Shown: positions 33,525 to 46,986, counted from the stretch's first letter. The stretch is DNA of 64,000 nt from Polytrichum commune (GCA_950295325.1 OX485804.1:31868001-31932000), one strand, 5' to 3'. Made by a program: numbers and translations. The notes: generated by a model not told the origin, from the letters alone.

Positions 33525-34605
33525 ACTCCGTTGACATGCAGTTTAGCATTCGGAAAATTCAGTCGTGGTTGCAAATCCTGAGTTGACACGCAGATTTCGC
33601 ATTTTACATTACAGTAGTGGTTGCAAAATCCTCAGTCAATATGCAGATTTAGCATTCTGAAATTACAGTTTAGTGGTTGCAATATTATGAGTGGACCTGT
33701 AGATTTAGGATTCTGAAATTGCAGTAGTGGTTGCAAAACCCTCGGTTGACATGCAGTTTAGCATTCTGAATTGCAGTGTTGGTTGCAAACCTTCAGATGA
33801 CATGCAGATTTAGCATTCTGGAATACAGTAGAGGTTGCAAAATTCTCGGTTGACATGCAGATTTAGCATCCTCAAATTGCAGTAGTGGTTGCAAAACCCT
33901 CGGTTGACATACAATTTAGCATTCTGAAATTGCAGTGTTGGTTACAAACCTTCAGTTGACACGCAGATTTAGCATTCTGAAGTTACATTGGTAGTTGCAA
34001 AATCCTCGGTTGACATGCAGATTTAGCATCCTGAAATTGCAGTCGTGGTTGCAAAACCCTCGGTTGACATACAATTTAGCATTCTGACATTGCAGTAGTG
34101 GTTGCAAACCTTCAGTTGACATGCAGATATAGGATTCTGGTAGTTGCAAAATCCTCGGTCGACATGCAGATTTAGCATCCTGAAATTACAGTAGTGGTTG
34201 CAAAACCTCGGTTACATGCAGAATAGCATTCTGAAATTGCAGCCGTGGGTGCAAATCCTCCAATTGACTGCAATTTAGCATTCTGAAATCGCAGTCATAG
34301 TTGCAAATCCTTTGTTGACATCCAGTTTACCATTCTGACATTACAGTAGTGGTTGCAAAATACTCAGTTGACATGCAGGCTTAGCATTCTGAAATTACAG
34401 TAGTGGTTGCAAAATCCTCGGTTGACATGCAGGGTTAGCATTCTGAAATTACAGTAGTAGTTGCAAATCCTCGGTTGACATGTAGATATAGCGTTCTTGA
34501 AATTGCCGCCTTGGTTGCAAATCCTCCAGTGACATGCAATTTAGCTTTCTGAAATTGCAGTCACAGTTGCAAATGTTCGGTTGATATGCAGATTTAGCAT
34601 CTGTG
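33525..34605 (+). repeat. Minisatellite, period about 52-53 bp, about 21 copies
   Basis: The unit reads roughly TTGACATGCAGATTTAGCAT then TCTGAAATTGCAGTAGTGG then TTGCAAAATCCTCGG. GACATGCAG-like starts run from 33533 to 34583 at a mean spacing of 52.5 bp. Copies diverge mainly by small indels and CAG/CAA changes. It follows the gene remnant ending at 33399 and precedes a CpG-richer, promoter-like stretch. Confidence 0.9.
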
Positions 34606-34749
34606 TTGGAATGGCGAGCCTGAAGAACACAAAAAGAATGTCATTAAATAAGTCCTTCCAGTTCCACATGTTCCGGGCCGACTCTGGCTTTTAATGGCCC
34701 AGTTATGAACTCCCGGCCCGGGCCAGCTATGGATGTGGGGCCGGCTGGG

Positions 34750-35090
34750 AGTTATTATATCTTCTCTACAATTTTAGTAAATGTGGAACTGTAGCATTCG
34801 AGTCACCCATCCGCTCTCTCTCTCGGTGGCATTTCTCTCCCTGCCAATTCATTCAAACCTGCCAGGGTACCTCACCGTAACGAGAGAAATCCACCTCCTC
34901 GGTTCTTTGAATCTCTGGTGCATAGTAAAATCCTTGAAGAAATCTGTCTCCTGTTGCGGAGACTCTTCGACCTGTCGACTCTTTCCAGTATTGTGGATGA
35001 TGCAATGGTAGCGCTGATTGATACGGCTGGAGATCGACTTAACATGGAAATTCGAGTTTCCTGTTCGAGTGATCGAACGCTCTAGGTGAG
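34750..35090 (+). other. Possible promoter and first exon
   Basis: A TATA-like TTATTATATC at about 34753 is followed by a CT-rich leader (CCGCTCTCTCTCTC) and about 290 bp open in one frame without an ATG (LEEICLLLRRLFDLSTLSS), up to a donor-like TCTAG|GTGAGT at 35085. All three frames read partly protein-like, so coding is not secure. No downstream exon was identified. Confidence 0.3.
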
Positions 35091-35099
35091 TATTTTGCA

Positions 35100-36500
35100 C
35101 AAGGTTATCTAAGATTCTTCTAACATTCCAACGGTTTCTAGGACTATTCCACTTTCCTTGGCGCCAAAAAACAGAACACAGCAGACCTAAGGTACGCCTT
35201 AACGGAACTTTTAGCTCTGCACCACTTGTAGGATATGAAACACTCGATTAGTGCAAGATGATTAGGCCGAAAAGCCAAATCGTGCCCGTAGCCATTTTCC
35301 TCATAAAATTTGAAGTTCGTACGAATATCTTAATCATCTTCAAAGTGAAACCTCTCTTTCTAATTAAAATGATCATCTAGGTCCCCCTAAAGCATGTTAA
35401 TTATTGAGCCTAGAATGACTAACCGATTTTGTCCACTTAATCCAATCTGTTTTAATCCCATGTCTTCTTGATGTCAGTTCTTGGAGCCACGTCTGAGCAC
35501 ACACCACTCAATATAGGTGTCCAATTAAGATAAGTAACCGAATTAGACCCGCTTACCTTATACATGCAAACCTCTTCACCAGCCGCCGGAGGTGATGACG
35601 ATATGGTGCAATTTGGAGTGTCACTATAGCATCATCCCAGTTCTTAGAAAAATGTCAAAAATTACCTTTATGATCTTCGGAGACCCAAATTCAGGCCGAA
35701 TCCGAAGCCTCCTCTATTACTCTCCATCCAATACGTGTAGAGTTTGACATGGCATACATAAATCCAGGTAGGTGCAGGAGGCATGAATCAAGCGATTTGT
35801 CAATCTAGTTGTTTCTGTAGATTCAGAACGTAGAAGAAGTCTTTCTGCTTAAGTTTGATGTGTTCGTTACATCATATCGTGTTCCTTTATCCCCCTTGTC
35901 AGGAAATGTCAGGATCGTAGACACCATTCAGTTTGGCAATGTTCACATCTGCATATGCGAGTCACTTTTTGCAAAGGGGAATTTATTTCTCTCGAAGCAC
36001 ATCGAGAATGAGGATTAGTTTTCTAATTGTATGTTGAAAGAAATGAACTGTGGCATTCCTAACCAGGCGAGAAGCGTGTAGACTTGGATTGTGATCTTAT
36101 GACGGAGAGTTATGAGCTGAGTTAGCTTAACTTGCACAATATTTGTGAATGGATGGCTGCAGTGGTGGCATTGAATCGAGATTCGAGGTCGGTTGTTGAG
36201 ATAAATGCTCGGAGGGATCAGGTCGGCCCCAAGAATACAAAGCCCAATTGAAACTAGGTACTACATTCATAATGACTCATAGAATACTACATTTGAATCG
36301 GGATAAGACTTACTATTTCCTTACTGTCTATTGCAGTCATCCTGCTTACATGACCCTTTGAACTACATGTCAAGTGAGGAGTTCTCAATCATTGAAGACA
36401 AAGCAATTTCTTCTGCTCTCTAAAAACTTCTTATGTTTTGCAGTATGAGAAGTATTCGTGTCATAAGAGGTTTTTGCTGGAGCGATTCTTTGAACTCCTC
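35100..36500. other. No gene identified
   Basis: Mixed AT-rich sequence without long ORFs or repeat ends. It may contain introns or decayed exons of the putative transcript starting near 34.8 kb, but I cannot support any. Confidence 0.3.
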
Positions 36501-36504
36501 AGAA

Positions 36505-36850
36505 ATTTTGACCATGGGATTGGCTCCAGAATTGTCTCATCCAGTTAGCAATAGTGATCAAATTGCGCATATTGTCAATTTAACTTCAGAATCAAAGCTT
36601 CACGAGATGCAAAAATTGTAAGAGGCCAAAGTGAATATTCTTGTTCTTCATAAGTTGTCACATACGCCTGGCTTCCAATTGACATGTTAACAATTGAACC
36701 TAGAATGGTGTCTATATTTTGAGCACATAGTTCAATCTCATCATAACAAGTGTCTTTTTGGTGTCCATTCTTAACTCTAAAGCTTTGCCATGTACCACTC
36801 AAATATGGGTGTCTGACTGAGAGGAGTGACACATAAGGCCCACTTGTACC
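36505..36850 (+). repeat. Dispersed repeat X, reference copy
   Basis: The best-preserved copy: starts near ACCATGGGATTGGCTCCAG and GTCTCATCCAGTTAGCAAT, passes GAGATGCAAAAATTG and TGTCTTTTTGGTGTCCATTC, and ends near AAGGCCCACTTGTACCTTA. Eight copies are seen: 30840, 32335, 36505, 38355, 41640, 46260, 49945 and 61250, in both orientations. No clear TIR, TSD or coding content; a decayed non-autonomous element is likely. Confidence 0.6.
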
Positions 36851-38354
36851 TTAATATGCTGAATGACCATCAGATGAGTCGCGACAATATTATACTTAAC
36901 AGAATGTTCAAACCTGTCAAGGAAAATTTCCACTGAAAATATTCAGTACACCTGTTCATTAGGTCTGGCACTAAAACTACTTAGACACGTCTCATAGCAG
37001 ATCCCATCGGGTACTGAATCTAAACTACTACTATTTTAAGAAATTTTTGGGCCTGGATCTTTACAAATTCCACTCCCTTAGAGTAAATCATCCGTGATGA
37101 GATTTATAAATTTATTGTTCGAGTGACAAAAGCATATGCTCAATGGATACTAAATTTAATTTGTGCAAAAGCAACCAGAACAACTGATTTGGAAGCTCTT
37201 CAAGGAGGCCTTCTAAATAACTTGACGATCAGAACTTGACGATTTTCGATTAAGATCAATGTTGGAGAAAATCAAACCCTAGTTTCTGGTATTGAAAGTA
37301 CGTATTTATATGTAGTTTGACTCAAGTGACTTAAATCCTCCCTCTCTTTATGTAAGTACAGGCTGATTAATTGATGTGATAATAATTGATGTGTTCGTTT
37401 GCAAATTCATCAACTCCAGTGCACATCCTGTCTGTGGATGCAGACCCAGGTTGATGATATCAACCATTATCACCATTGACACTTACTGTTAGTTTGAAGA
37501 CCACGTAGTCCAAAAGGCCCATTGCAATTGCTTATACTCTTTACTTGCAATTGCTGGCTACAAGAAGAGAAGAAATTAAGGAGTTTCACCGAGCCAAGTT
37601 TTTGTCTTAGCCCTCATTCAACTGGAAGGAGAATGCAGACGCTCACCACCCCAGGAGGAACTCTTGCTAATTTGAAAAGGTAAAAGAATACCACGCTTTA
37701 TGTGAGGAACTTTTCTGCAATTCCCGCTGAATCAAGAGAGTTGTCGAGCATCATATATATTATCCATTGAGCCCCAATAGCAAGTGGTCTGTGCTGCCTG
37801 CAGAGAGTTCTGAAGGATATAATGATCAGAAGATTCTCCAGTTGGCATTGCCTCCAGAAGTATCTGTGGGCATGACTATTTCATAGTTGTGGGTTGCCAA
37901 TCACAAGCCAGTCCGTTGATTAAGTTATGATTGTCCTGCAGATGATCATGTTCGGTAGTTTATGTAATATGGACTACAGTTTGATGAAGTGTCGAAATAC
38001 TGTTAATGGAGGTACAGAGAGCACATTAAGGACAGCTCTGAATTCCAGGCATTGTAAAAGTAAATAGACAAAGATTTGGATACTTCGGTAGAGTGACACT
38101 AAGAGATTCTAGAGCACCGGAATTTCACATGGCAGAGTTCATTGCTCTCAACGTCTCAACCTAAGTTTCATATTTCACCAGTTTAGATATTTTCATATTC
38201 AAACAGAGGAGCCATGCAGTGACTATGGAAGCTGAGCAGATGCTAGCTGCGGACTGTTCAAGAAACATATCAAGAATGACATGAGCAGAGCCTTGCAACT
38301 CCTGAGAGAAGATCGTGTATGGGTATGTGGCTCTATTGTGGCACTTCCACCTCC
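36851..38354. other. No gene identified
   Basis: Short ORFs only, with some exon-like GC-richer patches (about 37560-37690, 37790-37880) that lack consistent frames or splice pairs. Confidence 0.3.
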
Positions 38355-38700
38355 ACAGACAAATTTGCTTGTTGGATTGAACCAGGAACTGTCTCATCCA
38401 GTTAGCAATTGCGAATCACAACACAGATTGTCATTTCAAGTCTTAACTTTGGATTTGAGATGCAAAAGTTATAGGATGTCAAATAGAGGATTCTCTTTCT
38501 CTTTAGGTTGCGTTAATAGCAATTGCCAAACTCATCAATGCTTAATGCATATATATTGAGCACAAAGTTCAATCTTAGCTCAACAGATGTCTTTTTGGTG
38601 CCGTTCTTGACTTTAATCCTTGCCATATATCATTCAAATGTAGGTGTCCAATTAGGAAGAGTGACCACAGAAGCCCACATACAGTACCTTAAAGGCTTTT
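38355..38700 (+). repeat. Dispersed repeat X, direct copy
   Basis: Matches the 36505 copy: CTGTCTCATCCAGTTAGCAA, GAGATGCAAAAGTTATAGG and TGTCTTTTTGGTGCCG are all present in order. Confidence 0.6.
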
Positions 38701-40190
38701 TGAGGTTGCATGCAGGTCTCTAAAGCTTACTCACTGGAAGTCATCATTAAAGAATGCCGAGTTTTTGGAGAATTTGGGATTGGAACAGGCAGACACAAAT
38801 ATCTGCAGCATCTAAAAAGCCTTCGGAGTGCTGTGCTGTGGAGGAGTCCGAAGACGAACAGGTGTGCCATTTCAGAGTCCATAACTAGGGTTAATCCGCC
38901 CCTGCCACCAACATTGTAAGTAAAGGACACATGATAACCCCACTGTCGTCCTTCTGATCAGTGCCCCTCTTGCAGGCTCAATCTTTTAATTATCTCTGTT
39001 TTCTGAGACAAATCTTGCAGACTCAATCATAATAATCCAACTTGGTGTCTCGAGCCCACAAAGAGGCAGCTAGCTACTACTTTGGTAGTGATGAAGGAGG
39101 CCAGTTTTCCTGCAGCCCATCTGACTCTTGTCGACCGGAGTACTTACATGTGCTTTTCGAGGCCTGGAACATGGTGATCATTTTGTCTCCAGGAGTTAAG
39201 TCGAAATATATTCTCCCCATAAATGGCCTCTTTCCCGCCAGATTATTGGATTGCCTGGCTCAGTGTAATTTTGGAACAGAATTTAGTTGACCTTGTGGGC
39301 TCCACTTTTGAAGACTCTTCTTATTGATTAAATAAAAATTGAGTGAGTAAGTCGTCCGTAACATTTGTACATAACATATTAAAATGATCATCTCTGTTCA
39401 TACTGGAATCTGCAATATAAATATGGCCCCACCAGGTTCAATTTTAACTTGGTCGATTCACGTGGGGTCCTTTACACATAAATAAACAGATAAAGCTGGA
39501 TCTTATACCTGTAACTGTTGGATATGTTAAGTACAGTACACAGTGCTACCTAGAGTCAAGTGGAGGCCACACACGCCCAAAACCGGAGGTTTCCACAAAA
39601 AGCCCTTTCTGACCAGAGAGTGAAACCAGGTTGCTTTGAAACTTGGGGCTACACAACATGTGCAAATGAGCCGCCGTTTTTGTTAGTTTAGTGACACCCC
39701 ACCTCAAAAGATGACTGCTTTATAAAAATTAAAAAATTAAAAAATTAAACATCTAAGACCCAATGTTGCGTTCTTATTGGCACCCAAAATGATGGGACAT
39801 GTTTTCCCCCCATCATTTTTCATGAGTTGGCAGCTATGATCGAGGAGAACTGGCAGCTAGTTACAGATGAACCAGTTGACTTTGAGAAATAACCGATTGA
39901 AGTTCAAGACTGCAGGACAATTACTGATCATTTTAGAGGAATTTATGGAATATACCCCAATTTAATAAAGGAGAACCGAAGGATGTCAACATGTCACCGG
40001 TTGGACTTGCAAACACTAGGATCTCAACCGATTATGCCCAAAAATCTCCCCGATCATTGGTTGGCAGTTTGGTAGGAAGGTCAACCCTCGTTCCCAACTG
40101 CCAGGTCAATGAAGAATCAACTTTTTATTTAGCTCCCGGAATGCTAGGAAGGTGACATCAATGGGGGGAAACCAACAAAGTCACAGCCTG
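38701..40190. other. No gene identified
   Basis: Contains ORFs of 69 and 82 codons (38710-38919 and 39042-39290) without recognisable motifs; both may be chance. The rest is AT-rich. Confidence 0.3.
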
Positions 40191-40194
40191 TGTA

Positions 40195-40245
40195 CCCCCC
40201 CCCCCCCTTCCCTGACCCCCCCTTCCCTGACCCCCCCTTCCCTTC
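40195..40245. repeat. C-rich minisatellite (G-quadruplex/i-motif type)
   Basis: A run of 13 C followed by about three copies of a 16-bp unit TTCCCTGACCCCCC(C). The minus strand has many G runs of three or more, sufficient for a G-quadruplex. It sits about 125 bp before the start of the segmental duplication. Confidence 0.75.
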
Positions 40246-41639
40246 AGTCAGACCCATTCTGCCCATTTTACGGTATTTGTTATTTTAGAAGTAGTAGATG
40301 TAGCTACAATGAATGATATTGATTTTAAAGTCCACGAAACCGAAAAGGGTAATGGGACTGTGCCAAGAGCAAACACAGCCAGTGTAACTATATTGGGAGA
40401 AAAATTAGTAATTTTGAGTGGCTCCATCTAGCTGAAGAAATCAAGGGAGTTCAACCAGTATATTCAGTAGAATGCACTTTCTGACTTGCATTCTCATCAG
40501 GCCAGTGAGTCACATTGTTCGAACTTCATTCTATACACAGCACTTCCTATCTACAAGTTGGTTGCAAAATGCAAATCTATTGCAGTAAGGGAGTCATGCG
40601 GAACAGCGCTTACCAATCTGGAAGCACGCTCAATCAGTTTGTTAGATGGGGTCCTGTGCACATTCTATGCACCTTAGCCCCCGCAGTGAGCTCGATATCC
40701 CTCAATCCGTGAATTTCAGACATCTCTTATTGGTAGACATCTCTGCTTAATTCTTGAGTATACATCTCAAACTTCATTGCTCGTATTGAGTAAACTTAAA
40801 CCTTTTTCGGGGTCAAACATTCATTAGGGTCTGCCCTCTTTGCTCTTTTTGTAATGCCTGAATACACATTGTTGTGTTAGTATTTGCATCAATCATCAGT
40901 TCTGTTTTCCAGCAGAACCTTACAGAATGAAAACAACAACATTAGTTCTAAATGTTGGTCTAGAACTTCCTACCCTATTTTGTTGAAGTCTTGTTTCCTA
41001 TCACTGAGCCTTCAGGAATGTTGAATTCTGCTTGATCTGTTCTAGAGCTAGCCAACTGCATAGCTGAGCTACCCCTTTACTTGAAGAAATGGAATAGATA
41101 TCCTCCTGTAGACTCTGATAGGAGAAATTTGTCGAGTGTCAACGATTTAGTAGCAGGATATATAAACCATCTGATAGGATCGGAGTGGATAAATTTGTTG
41201 AGATATACATTGCAGCACTTGAGAGCTTGCCAACTTGCCAACTTGGATACCAATCGTGTGTTCTCCTTCAATACCTAATAGAAGGCAAACAGAAGAGCTA
41301 GGTCAAATAATGAGAATACGGCAGTCAGAAGGTTGCAAATGTCGGATGACTTGGGCATTTGGAGAACGCAATTGAGGAACTAAAGTGAAATGGCCTGACA
41401 GATACAAAGTCATAACTTAAAGCTGGGATGTGGAATTACATGTCCATAAGAAGCTACTGAGTAAGAACAGAAGGAGTAAGCACATCAGTTACACTTGACG
41501 CTAACATATCTTCAGCAAAAAGCTTTTCAAATGGAGAGTTGAAAAGGATTCTGCGAATACCAGTAGGTAGGCGATTAAGGAAGTGCTCCCTGCAAGTGCT
41601 ATTGAGTCAGGAAGGGAGGTCCTTAAAAGGTATCTGGGT

Positions 41640-41900
41640 GGTTATACGGTTACTTTTCTTGATTGGACACCTATATTTGATTGGTGAGTGGTTAGGTGAG
41701 GATCAAAGAACAAACATCATAAAGCAACAAGTTTAAAAGAGATTAGACTACATCTTCCAATTTTATTCACTACTCCACACTCAATAGTGAACAACAATTA
41801 GGAGAACCTATGTATTCCGTTGAGGAATCCTTATACATGAACTTCTGACAAGCATAACTAAATCAAGGGAGGTCCAATTTTGTTGATGCTTCATCGTAGA
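41640..41900 (-). repeat. Dispersed repeat X, inverted copy
   Basis: Matches the reverse of the 36505 copy (GGACACCTATATTTGATTGG near 41666). Absent from the corresponding place in unit 2. Confidence 0.5.
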
Positions 41901-43159
41901 TTTGCTAATTCAATACAAGTTTAGATTTGTAAATCTAATCAGTAGAAGTTGGAGAACATGAAAAACAGACCAAATAACACCCACATACCTTGGTTTCTGA
42001 TGTGGGATTACAAAAATACTCCAGACACATCAGAAGATTCATTCATATTTAGATCATCTCTCCCTTCACATTTGTACCTATCCAATGCTAAAACTAAAAT
42101 GTTCACAATCTTTATTCATCCTCACTTTCTCTAAATTCTGGAGACTTTTGGATGTTCCAGAAATAGACGAAACATGTCATGTCATTCTATTGAGAAATGC
42201 AATCTTCTGCACATGAAAAGATTCATGGAGCGCTATAACCTACTCTTTTAAGTCCTAAATCAGTTCAGCAGTAACCTCAATTCACAGTAACCTTCACAAA
42301 TCTGTGAGTTGCAAATGCAATGCCATATCAGATGAGCCATCAAAGTTAATCGAAAATGGAAACAAGAAAAGCTCATTCAAGTGACATGAGGCTTTCAGAT
42401 TGTCTCAAGGGGATGCTGGATCCAATGTCGCAGGACGAAATGACATCATATAGCGATTCTAACATCAGCAATTCTGGTCACTTTAACAAAATCTTGAAAG
42501 ATGCTTATTAACATAATAGGAGCTCGCCAGAGCATCTACTGTAGTTACCCAAGGATTTGAGTATCTATTCAATTTTCATGTAAATGTGCAGTTGCTATCG
42601 AAGAGCTCTTGATTACTATGACCAAATAAAACCCCAAGAGTCATTCTACATGACATACTTAGCAAATTCAAAAACACGTCCCATAGTCTGACCAATTTCT
42701 ACTCACATTCTGGGAGACTCGGACCTTTCCGATGATGCATCTTGATAGATAAGTTTGAAGTTGAGTCATCTATTTTAACCTCAAAAATAGACATCCAGCT
42801 TGCATTTCTTGCATTTCTTCATCAAAACCTTCAAACCGCAGACTGTAATAGGGTCGCCTTCTACCTTAGATCCGGAAACAGAGTATTGGCGGAGAGAAAC
42901 TCAACAAACGCTTAGATAATAAGGGCATTAATGTGGTTAATGTTGAGATTTGTTGAGATTGTTGGAGCTCTTGTGTTTTTATTTATTTATTTATATTTTT
43001 GGGTCAATTGTCTCTGTTTGATATACAAGAGAATGATAGAAGCCACCAAGTGAGGGCCAGTTCGGAACCCCTAATTTTGTCGAGGATTTGGTTTCGGAGT
43101 AACTAGGATATCGACGTTGTGCACGAAATTTCAAGGTTAAACAAGAACAAGAGACGACC

Positions 43160-43253
43160 TTAAGGGGGAGTTGTCCCCCTTAAAAAAAATTCCTTGATTT
43201 ATTGCGTAATCCAGGGGAGTTGTCTTCAGGAGGTTTGCAATAAATCAAGGAAT
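43160..43253. repeat. Two adjacent hairpins
   Basis: TTAAGGGGG and CCCCCTTAA pair around a 6-base loop (43160-43183). ATTCCTTGATTTATTGC and GCAATAAATCAAGGAAT are a perfect 17-bp inverted repeat (43189-43253). They lie at one end of the segment that is inverted between the two duplication units. Confidence 0.7.
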
Positions 43254-44456
43254 ATTTTTTAAATGCAGTGGACTAGCAAGTCTTCTTCCAAATTGATGAG
43301 ATTGACGTGACTAAACCTTAATTTGCGACGAATTCTCCATCTTCTTAAGTGGGTTACATAGGTGTGCCTACAATTAGTGTTCGCGGGGTGTTTGAGCATT
43401 AACTTTTTGGCGATCCCAATCACACCAATGAGCCGCCACACTAGCTAATCCTTAGAATAGTACTAAAAGTGTTTGTTTTAGGAAGATACTGAACCATTCA
43501 TCAAAACACCCAGAAGGCGGTGTTTTGAACAAGGCTGGTGTTTGAATAAGACCTATTTACGTTCCCTTTGGAGATAATAGAGAATTAGGTCTTGTGTCAC
43601 TACTACAACGACGACTGCGGGATCTTGTTTGTCAGATATCACATCATCCCTTACATCAAATGAAACAGTGACTATCTTGTGCTAAGTTAAGGTAAGTTAG
43701 TGCCACAAAACCTGAACATCAACTCGTACAAGCATTCTTCACCACTGTCAGGCCTCTGCAGCTCCCGCCCTCTGCCATCCTCCGGGTTTCATCCTTTTGA
43801 AATGATCGTTAGTATTATTAACATCATTCTGTCCTTGCTCCCAAAGACTCGATCATTCCAACGATCAATGTTCTGCATGCCTCTTCTGCCACCCAAAATC
43901 CCTCCTCCACCGAAACTGACCCTCCGCCATCCTTCCCTCCTTAATCCTTGATCCTTTTCTCAGCCTCCGTAGATAAGAATAGCTGCAAATACTGACATAG
44001 CTCTCGTGATGCATCGATGTCTTCTCCATGCCTTGCAAGCAGATAGATGCTTCAACTTAGGTTGTTGTTGCTGAGATGCATCATCACATCTGTAACCACA
44101 GAAATAAGTTGGGATTTGTGGTGGCATGCACCACCTTTGATCGTGAATCCTCAAGAACTTTCCTTCGCCCCACCTTCACCGTCTTCCTTCAAATGCATGC
44201 GTTCGTATGCTCAAGCTCTTCCAAACTAAGCTACTTAAGCACACGGTCTTAGATGTACGATGATGCGACAATATCAGCAAAGGTTAATGTTACGCTAGCA
44301 CAATAGTTGACAGGGTCTGGAAACGATCTCTGGGAAGATCAACTTACATGATTCCGTGGCAAAAAACTTCCAAGTGAGTCAAGAAACAGATTATCGGCGT
44401 CCCTGCGGAATGTATCAACCGACCACCTCTCACTCATCAGCAACCAGTTCAACTAA

Positions 44457-45325
44457 GGACCACTCACACACGAGCCACGAGCCGTGACCATGAAATTGTG
44501 AGAGCCCAAATGAAGTTTCCAAAGGCGGTCGCAAGACACTTCCCAAAATCATGTAGTGTGGGCACGGGCCCTCAAGTGTAGTTGTGAAGTCCTATGTGAC
44601 CGGGCCCTCAACTAAATGCTATTTCCATGAATTTCTAAGCATGCAGGGTCCTCAGACACGATTAAATATAATAAATCAAAAATTGTGAGCTTTCGGAGTG
44701 TTGTGGTCTTCCGGTTTTTGTGTTAAGTCTACCATCAAGAGGTGTTTTTGAAAATAATCCAAGTGACCCTGAAACATGATCCATTTGATGCCATGTACGA
44801 ATCCATGTAGACTTCACATCCATTTTGTGTTTACTTACCCAAGGCCAGTTCACACGGGTCCCAAGTCACTTGAGGTCAATCCGTGTAATCTTAGCCGTTG
44901 AGAGCATGGAAGTTGGGGACTTTACCACTTCACACAAGGTCCCAAAGTCTTAAGTTTCAAGTATGACATGGATGCCTATATGACAACACTTTTTGGAGGT
45001 GAGGTTTGGGACTTGTGTTGACGATTGAGTCGAACCAAAAACTAGACCCAACTCTCCCCACAAGGCCCGCGAGTATTTTATGTATAAAACAATCAAGATT
45101 CATCTTTAATGATAATTAACCATATTTAATGATTTCTTGAGGCTCAAAAACCGGGACTTGCTAACATGAGTGAAACTTGGGACTTGGGACCTCATGTGAA
45201 CCAGCCCTCAATTGGTCCCTCAAGCATAGTGTGAAGCAAACTTGAACCGGCTCCACCTTTTCCACCAATGGGAGTGCTTGAAGTGCAATGGTCACGGGCC
45301 CTCAGTCTCGTGTGTGAAGTAGCCC
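44457..45325 (-). mobile_element. MITE, family A copy 3, with a family B MITE nested inside
   Basis: Opposite orientation to the copy at 31254. Ends GGACCACTCACACACGAG and CTCGTGTGTGAAGTAGCCC, flanked by TAA (44454-44456) and TTA (45326-45328), a mutated TSD. Interrupted by 44843-45208. Confidence 0.75.
44843..45208 (-). mobile_element. MITE, family B copy 1 (366 bp, TSD CAA), nested in family A
   Basis: Ends GGCCAGTTCACACGGGTCCC and GACCTCATGTGAACCAGCCCT, flanked by CAA at 44840-44842 and 45209-45211. It matches, in reverse, the element at 62202-62564. Non-coding. Confidence 0.7.
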
Positions 45326-46051
45326 TTAGTATTTGAATTTCATTGCTGCAGAGAGAGGGCCAATAACTGATTGGCTTTGTCGAACTTCAAGGTGTGATGG
45401 TTTTCTTCACTTTGGGATTGATTGCAGTGAAAGTAGTCAGTTTTTAGGAAATTTGTATTGACGTTTGGCCATTAGGGTAATGAACTAACAGGGTTTTGGT
45501 TTGTGACAAGAAATTCTGCACTAATATGTGCAATTAGGTTGTGCTACACTAACCTTGTCAACAATCCATACTATTTTGAATATTTATTACTACATTGACA
45601 AAATCTATAATTGTTTTTTTTTGTGTTTGTTATCCAAATGAAATGACAAAGTTATAAGTTTTTGTGAGATAGTTTTGACCTAAGGTAATCTACATGGGTA
45701 AAGAGGTGATGTAACCTTTTTGTGAAGGCAATCTAATTGCAGAATTTATCCTTACACTACACCATTTTGTCGCATTCTTAATGTGGGTAGCATTGGTTTT
45801 CTGTAATCCACATCTAGTAATGTTGAGAGTTAATGTGGATCACATAATTTTAAACCTATGCCAAACATGTAGTTTATAATCAGTGTGAACCACATTGATA
45901 ATTTTTTGGTAGGGATTTGACGTGGGTGCGTCTCTACCTGGGTGACGTTTGGTCTTTCCAAGGTCATTATGAGATTCAGTTTATGTTATATTTGCCCTTA
46001 TAATTTACTTTCAATTTGATGTCCCAATGGCATATGCATCCAATTGAACAA

Positions 46052-46201
46052 CACTACGAGAAAACACAGTCCTAGCGTACAAATACGATTCCAAGATGCT
46101 CGTAAAATTGGTTCAGATTGGGCATGTCAATTGATAATGTAGTTGTTTGAAACTACGCTGCTAAATGATTTGGAACGAGTGCCGTGTTTTCTTCTAAAGT
46201 A
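46052..46201. mobile_element. Possible miniature CACTA element (about 150 bp)
   Basis: Starts CACTACGAGAAAACACAG, close to the canonical CACTACAAGAAAA end, and stops near CCGTGTTTTCTTCTAAAGTA, which reads AGAAGAAAACACGG in reverse. No 3-bp TSD could be confirmed, so the right end is approximate. Confidence 0.4.
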
Positions 46202-46259
46202 CTATGTCGTAGCCCTATCATTGGTGGACACTTAGTTAGTCTCGTCTTTTAACTTCACA

Positions 46260-46610
46260 AACAATTGTGGTCATTGTTGGATTTGGATCAAGAGTTGTCT
46301 CGTCTAGTTAGCAATTGTGAAGCATCAAGATTGTTAATTTTTGAATTTCAAAGTTGAGATGCAAGAATGATAATTATGATTGTCTTTCTCTTTAAATGAT
46401 CACATAGGCCCTTTCAATTGATGTTTTCAACAACAAAAACTTAAAATGATCTGAACTACATATTGAACATGTAGTCTAATGATCCCATCTTAACACATGT
46501 CTTTCTGGTGTCCACTTGTAACTCCAAGAGTTGCCATATACCATTGAGATATAGGTAGTTAATCACTTTGAGTGATCACGCATAGCCCACATGTGACCTA
46601 TGGACAGGTG
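46260..46610 (+). repeat. Dispersed repeat X, direct copy
   Basis: Contains GAGTTGTCTCGTCTAGTTAG and TGTCTTTCTGGTGTCCACTT in the same order as the 36505 copy. Confidence 0.6.
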
Positions 46611-46986
46611 CACATTAGGATAAGGGTCCCATGATTCAAGTACTCAAACTAATACTCAAATTATGTAAAGTACTTTTCTCAAGTTGGGACCAACAACATT
46701 TGACATGAAAATGCCAACGTCACATTAGCACACCACTACATAAATTTCTCATACTTTGAACTTGGGCCATACTCCTTGGGTCCAAAACTTTACTGTCAAG
46801 TTTCAATATAGGATTGCTCAATTGTGAAGTTTCATTGCTCTTGGACCTTGTTAATATAAACCTACCCATAGCATAGGGACATCAAGAACCGGTGCGAGAT
46901 GAGCCCTGGCAAGATGAGGTCATTTTCTTGAGTGTGGGGGGAGATGTTTTGGAATAACTGATCAAAATCCTAGTGTTTCCAACTTA

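Noticed and set aside
33952-34149. Minus-strand ORF with repeated NLHVNRGFCN
   Set aside because: It translates the 52-bp minisatellite; no sign of selection.
33525-34605. CRISPR-like array
   Set aside because: Regular spacing, but the units are contiguous degenerate repeats with no unique spacers, in a eukaryotic genome.
43700-44229. ORFs in a CCTCC-rich stretch (duplicated at about 57.8-58.1 kb)
   Set aside because: The matching region in unit 2 has indels that break the frames, so coding is unlikely.
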